Assembly (NCBI RefSeq): GCF_033097525.1
Contig: NZ_CP109907.1
Span: 124,001-188,000, forward strand
Origin: Sphingobacterium sp. UGAL515B_05
GTDB lineage: Bacteria > Bacteroidota > Bacteroidia > Sphingobacteriales > Sphingobacteriaceae
Length of the DNA stretch: 64,000 nucleotides
Direction of reading: 5' to 3'
In this document: positions 62,577-64,000 of the stretch, in pieces
How the letters are laid out: the number at the start of each line of letters is the position of its first letter
How positions within the stretch are numbered: position 1 is the first letter of the stretch
The notes under the pieces: model-generated
What the model saw: the letters and a program-made list of their open reading frames with translations, nothing else
Told to the model about the DNA's origin: nothing
Database searches by the model: none
Translations under genes and position numbers: made by a program

Positions 62577-64000
62577 TTAAAAAGTAAGATTCAAACCCAG
62601 TGAATATTGCCGCATGGAAGGGTAATTTGTTGTTGAACCTATCTCAGGATCTAAACCAGGATATTTCGTAAATGTCAGCAAGTTTTCACCCGCTAAATAG
62701 ATCCGTAATTTTGCAATTGATAGACGGTTTGCCAAGCTTTCTGGAAGCGAATAACCCAATTGTAGGTTACGTAGCTTCACAAAAGAAGCGTTATACAAAT
62801 AATAATCGCTGGTACGTCCATTCTGTGCATCTGTCACTCCTTTTAAGCGTGGATAATAACCAGTTAGCCGGTTGTTGGGATCGGAAGGATTTGCGGCATT
62901 ATAATAGTAATGATCGTTGGCAACCAATGCTGGCACCGATTTTCCCTGCGCAACGATGGAAGAATTGAGATAGAGTTCATTCCAGTAATACGCCATACCT
63001 GAAGAAGCAGACCAAATCATGGATGCATCAAATCCTTTATAGGCCATGTTGATACTGAGGCCGTAATTGAATGCAGGAGTTTCTCTTTTGCCCATAAACT
63101 TTTGGTCATAGACGTTCCCGTAGATACCATCATCGTTCATATCCGAATAGATCAAGTCACCATACCATATCTTGGTAGGGTCTATGCCATCGGCAGGCTG
63201 AAATGAGTAACCTGCAGCGACCATAGCCTTCAACCATTCCATATCCTGTTCCGTCCGGATCATACCGTCGCGCGGCCCTCCATTTTTATCGACAGAACCA
63301 TCTGCTAAAAAATGGCTTCCCGAACCTCGGTATACATTGTACAAGTAAAATTCATTGATTTCGTGTCCTTCTAAAATACGCTGGTTGACACCGGTAGAAA
63401 CCATACCGATGTTGGACTGGTAAACACGATTACCGGCCGCATCCGTTACATAGCCCTCCGACAATGCCCCTTTATATTTTTCTACCCGATTGGTATTATA
63501 GGCGAAGTTGGCCGATATTCCATAGTTAAAACCGTTGATTTTATCTTGGTATCCCAGCGTCAATTCAATCCCCCGCTTGCTAACTTCGGCAATATTCATC
63601 GTTGCCGCTGTAGCGGTTCCAGTTGTGGCTGGAATGGTCGGAACATATAGGATTCCATCGGTATAAGCACGGTAGGCATCAAAATCGACTGTTAATTTAT
63701 TTTTCAATGCCGTGGCTGTAAAACCTACATTTGTTGTTGTGGTCGTTTCCCAGTGTAAAAGATCGTTTCCTAGTTTAGTCTGTGCCAATCCTCGAACAGC
63801 CTGATTATTGAAAGAATAGTTGACCGTACCATACGAGGGAAGATGATCGTAATTACCCGGAGAGGCATTATTTCCGGTTCTCCCCCAAGAGGCCCTTACT
63901 CGCAAATCATTCACAAAAGATTTGAGTGGGCTCATAAAAGATTCTTCCGAAATACGCCATCCCGCAGAGAAGGCGGGAAAGAACCCCCAACGTTTGGCAT
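62577..64000 (-). CDS. SusC/RagA TonB-dependent transporter, C-terminal part (cut by the right edge)
   Basis: The frame is open to the window end: before the apparent Met at 63935 it still reads RWGFFPAFSAGWRISEESF, which is the conserved SusC barrel segment preceding LRVRASWGRTGNN. About 474 residues of the barrel are visible, ending in the typical YSLGLNLTF. The signal, plug and any STN domain are beyond the window. It imports the glycan handled by the downstream SusD, GH88 and GH29 products. Confidence 0.93.
   Translation of the reverse strand, partial: AKRWGFFPAFSAGWRISEESFMSPLKSFVNDLRVRASWGRTGNNASPGNYDHLPSYGTVNYSFNNQAVRGLAQTKLGNDLLHWETTTTTNVGFTATALKNKLTVDFDAYRAYTDGILYVPTIPATTGTATAATMNIAEVSKRGIELTLGYQDKINGFNYGISANFAYNTNRVEKYKGALSEGYVTDAAGNRVYQSNIGMVSTGVNQRILEGHEINEFYLYNVYRGSGSHFLADGSVDKNGGPRDGMIRTEQDMEWLKAMVAAGYSFQPADGIDPTKIWYGDLIYSDMNDDGIYGNVYDQKFMGKRETPAFNYGLSINMAYKGFDASMIWSASSGMAYYWNELYLNSSIVAQGKSVPALVANDHYYYNAANPSDPNNRLTGYYPRLKGVTDAQNGRTSDYYLYNASFVKLRNLQLGYSLPESLANRLSIAKLRIYLAGENLLTFTKYPGLDPEIGSTTNYPSMRQYSLGLNLTF

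Overview
The window reads as a Bacteroidota chromosome segment, most likely Sphingobacteriaceae (Sphingobacterium-like). Four complete or near-complete SusC/SusD pairs plus the edge of a fifth, three ECF sigma/FecR pairs, a hybrid two-component system, Bacteroidota-type -7 boxes (TAnnTTTG) and the absence of clear Shine-Dalgarno sequences all point that way. The genus is inferred from protein style, not from a marker gene.

Layout from left to right. (1) 1-5620, minus strand: ECF sigma factor, FecR, STN-bearing SusC and the start of a SusD lipoprotein; a classical cell-surface signalling locus cut by the left edge. (2) 5782-7171, plus strand: three small housekeeping-type genes (FMN reductase, VF530/DUF2132 protein, J-domain/KTSC protein). 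(3) 7237-11546: an unusual signalling locus. An ECF sigma and a FecR are translationally coupled to an exported protein that carries an STN-type domain but no TonB-dependent barrel, only about ten 15-16-residue glycine-rich repeats. A divergent outer-membrane barrel gene shares the promoter signature GTAAGGG-N17-GTC with the sigma operon. (4) 11656-12114: tRNA-Pro(GGG), its terminator and a 5'-truncated phytanoyl-CoA-dioxygenase-like fragment. (5) 12144-26456, minus strand: sigma, FecR, SusC (without STN), SusD, aryl-sulfate sulfotransferase-like protein, DUF6067-type glycoside hydrolase and DUF5107/TPR protein; strong hairpins separate the later genes. (6) 26777-36010: a SusC/SusD pair with no enzymes, divergent from a hybrid two-component regulator. 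(7) 36192-52132, minus strand: a starch/maltodextrin locus with a LacI regulator, surface GH13, SusC, SusD, SusE-like protein, second GH13, beta-phosphoglucomutase, GH65 phosphorylase and MFS transporter. A well-formed promoter overlain by a palindromic operator lies just upstream of the first enzyme gene. (8) 52219-53610: an accessory patch with an HTH protein, a partner gene broken by an in-frame TGA, an inverted-repeat operator, a type I restriction hsdS remnant and an 11-bp tandem repeat. (9) 53792-64000, minus strand: SusC (cut by the right edge), SusD, GH88, two GH29 fucosidases, an SGNH hydrolase and a Gfo/Idh/MocA oxidoreductase, which look like a fucose- and uronate-containing glycan locus.

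The physiology is glycan capture at the outer membrane, stepwise depolymerisation, and regulation by three different logics: sigma/anti-sigma, hybrid two-component and LacI. The most promising candidate for an undescribed system is region 3, where sigma/FecR signalling appears to be wired to a repeat protein rather than to a transporter. Region 5 is the second candidate, because its downstream genes are all poorly characterised and form no recognisable pathway.
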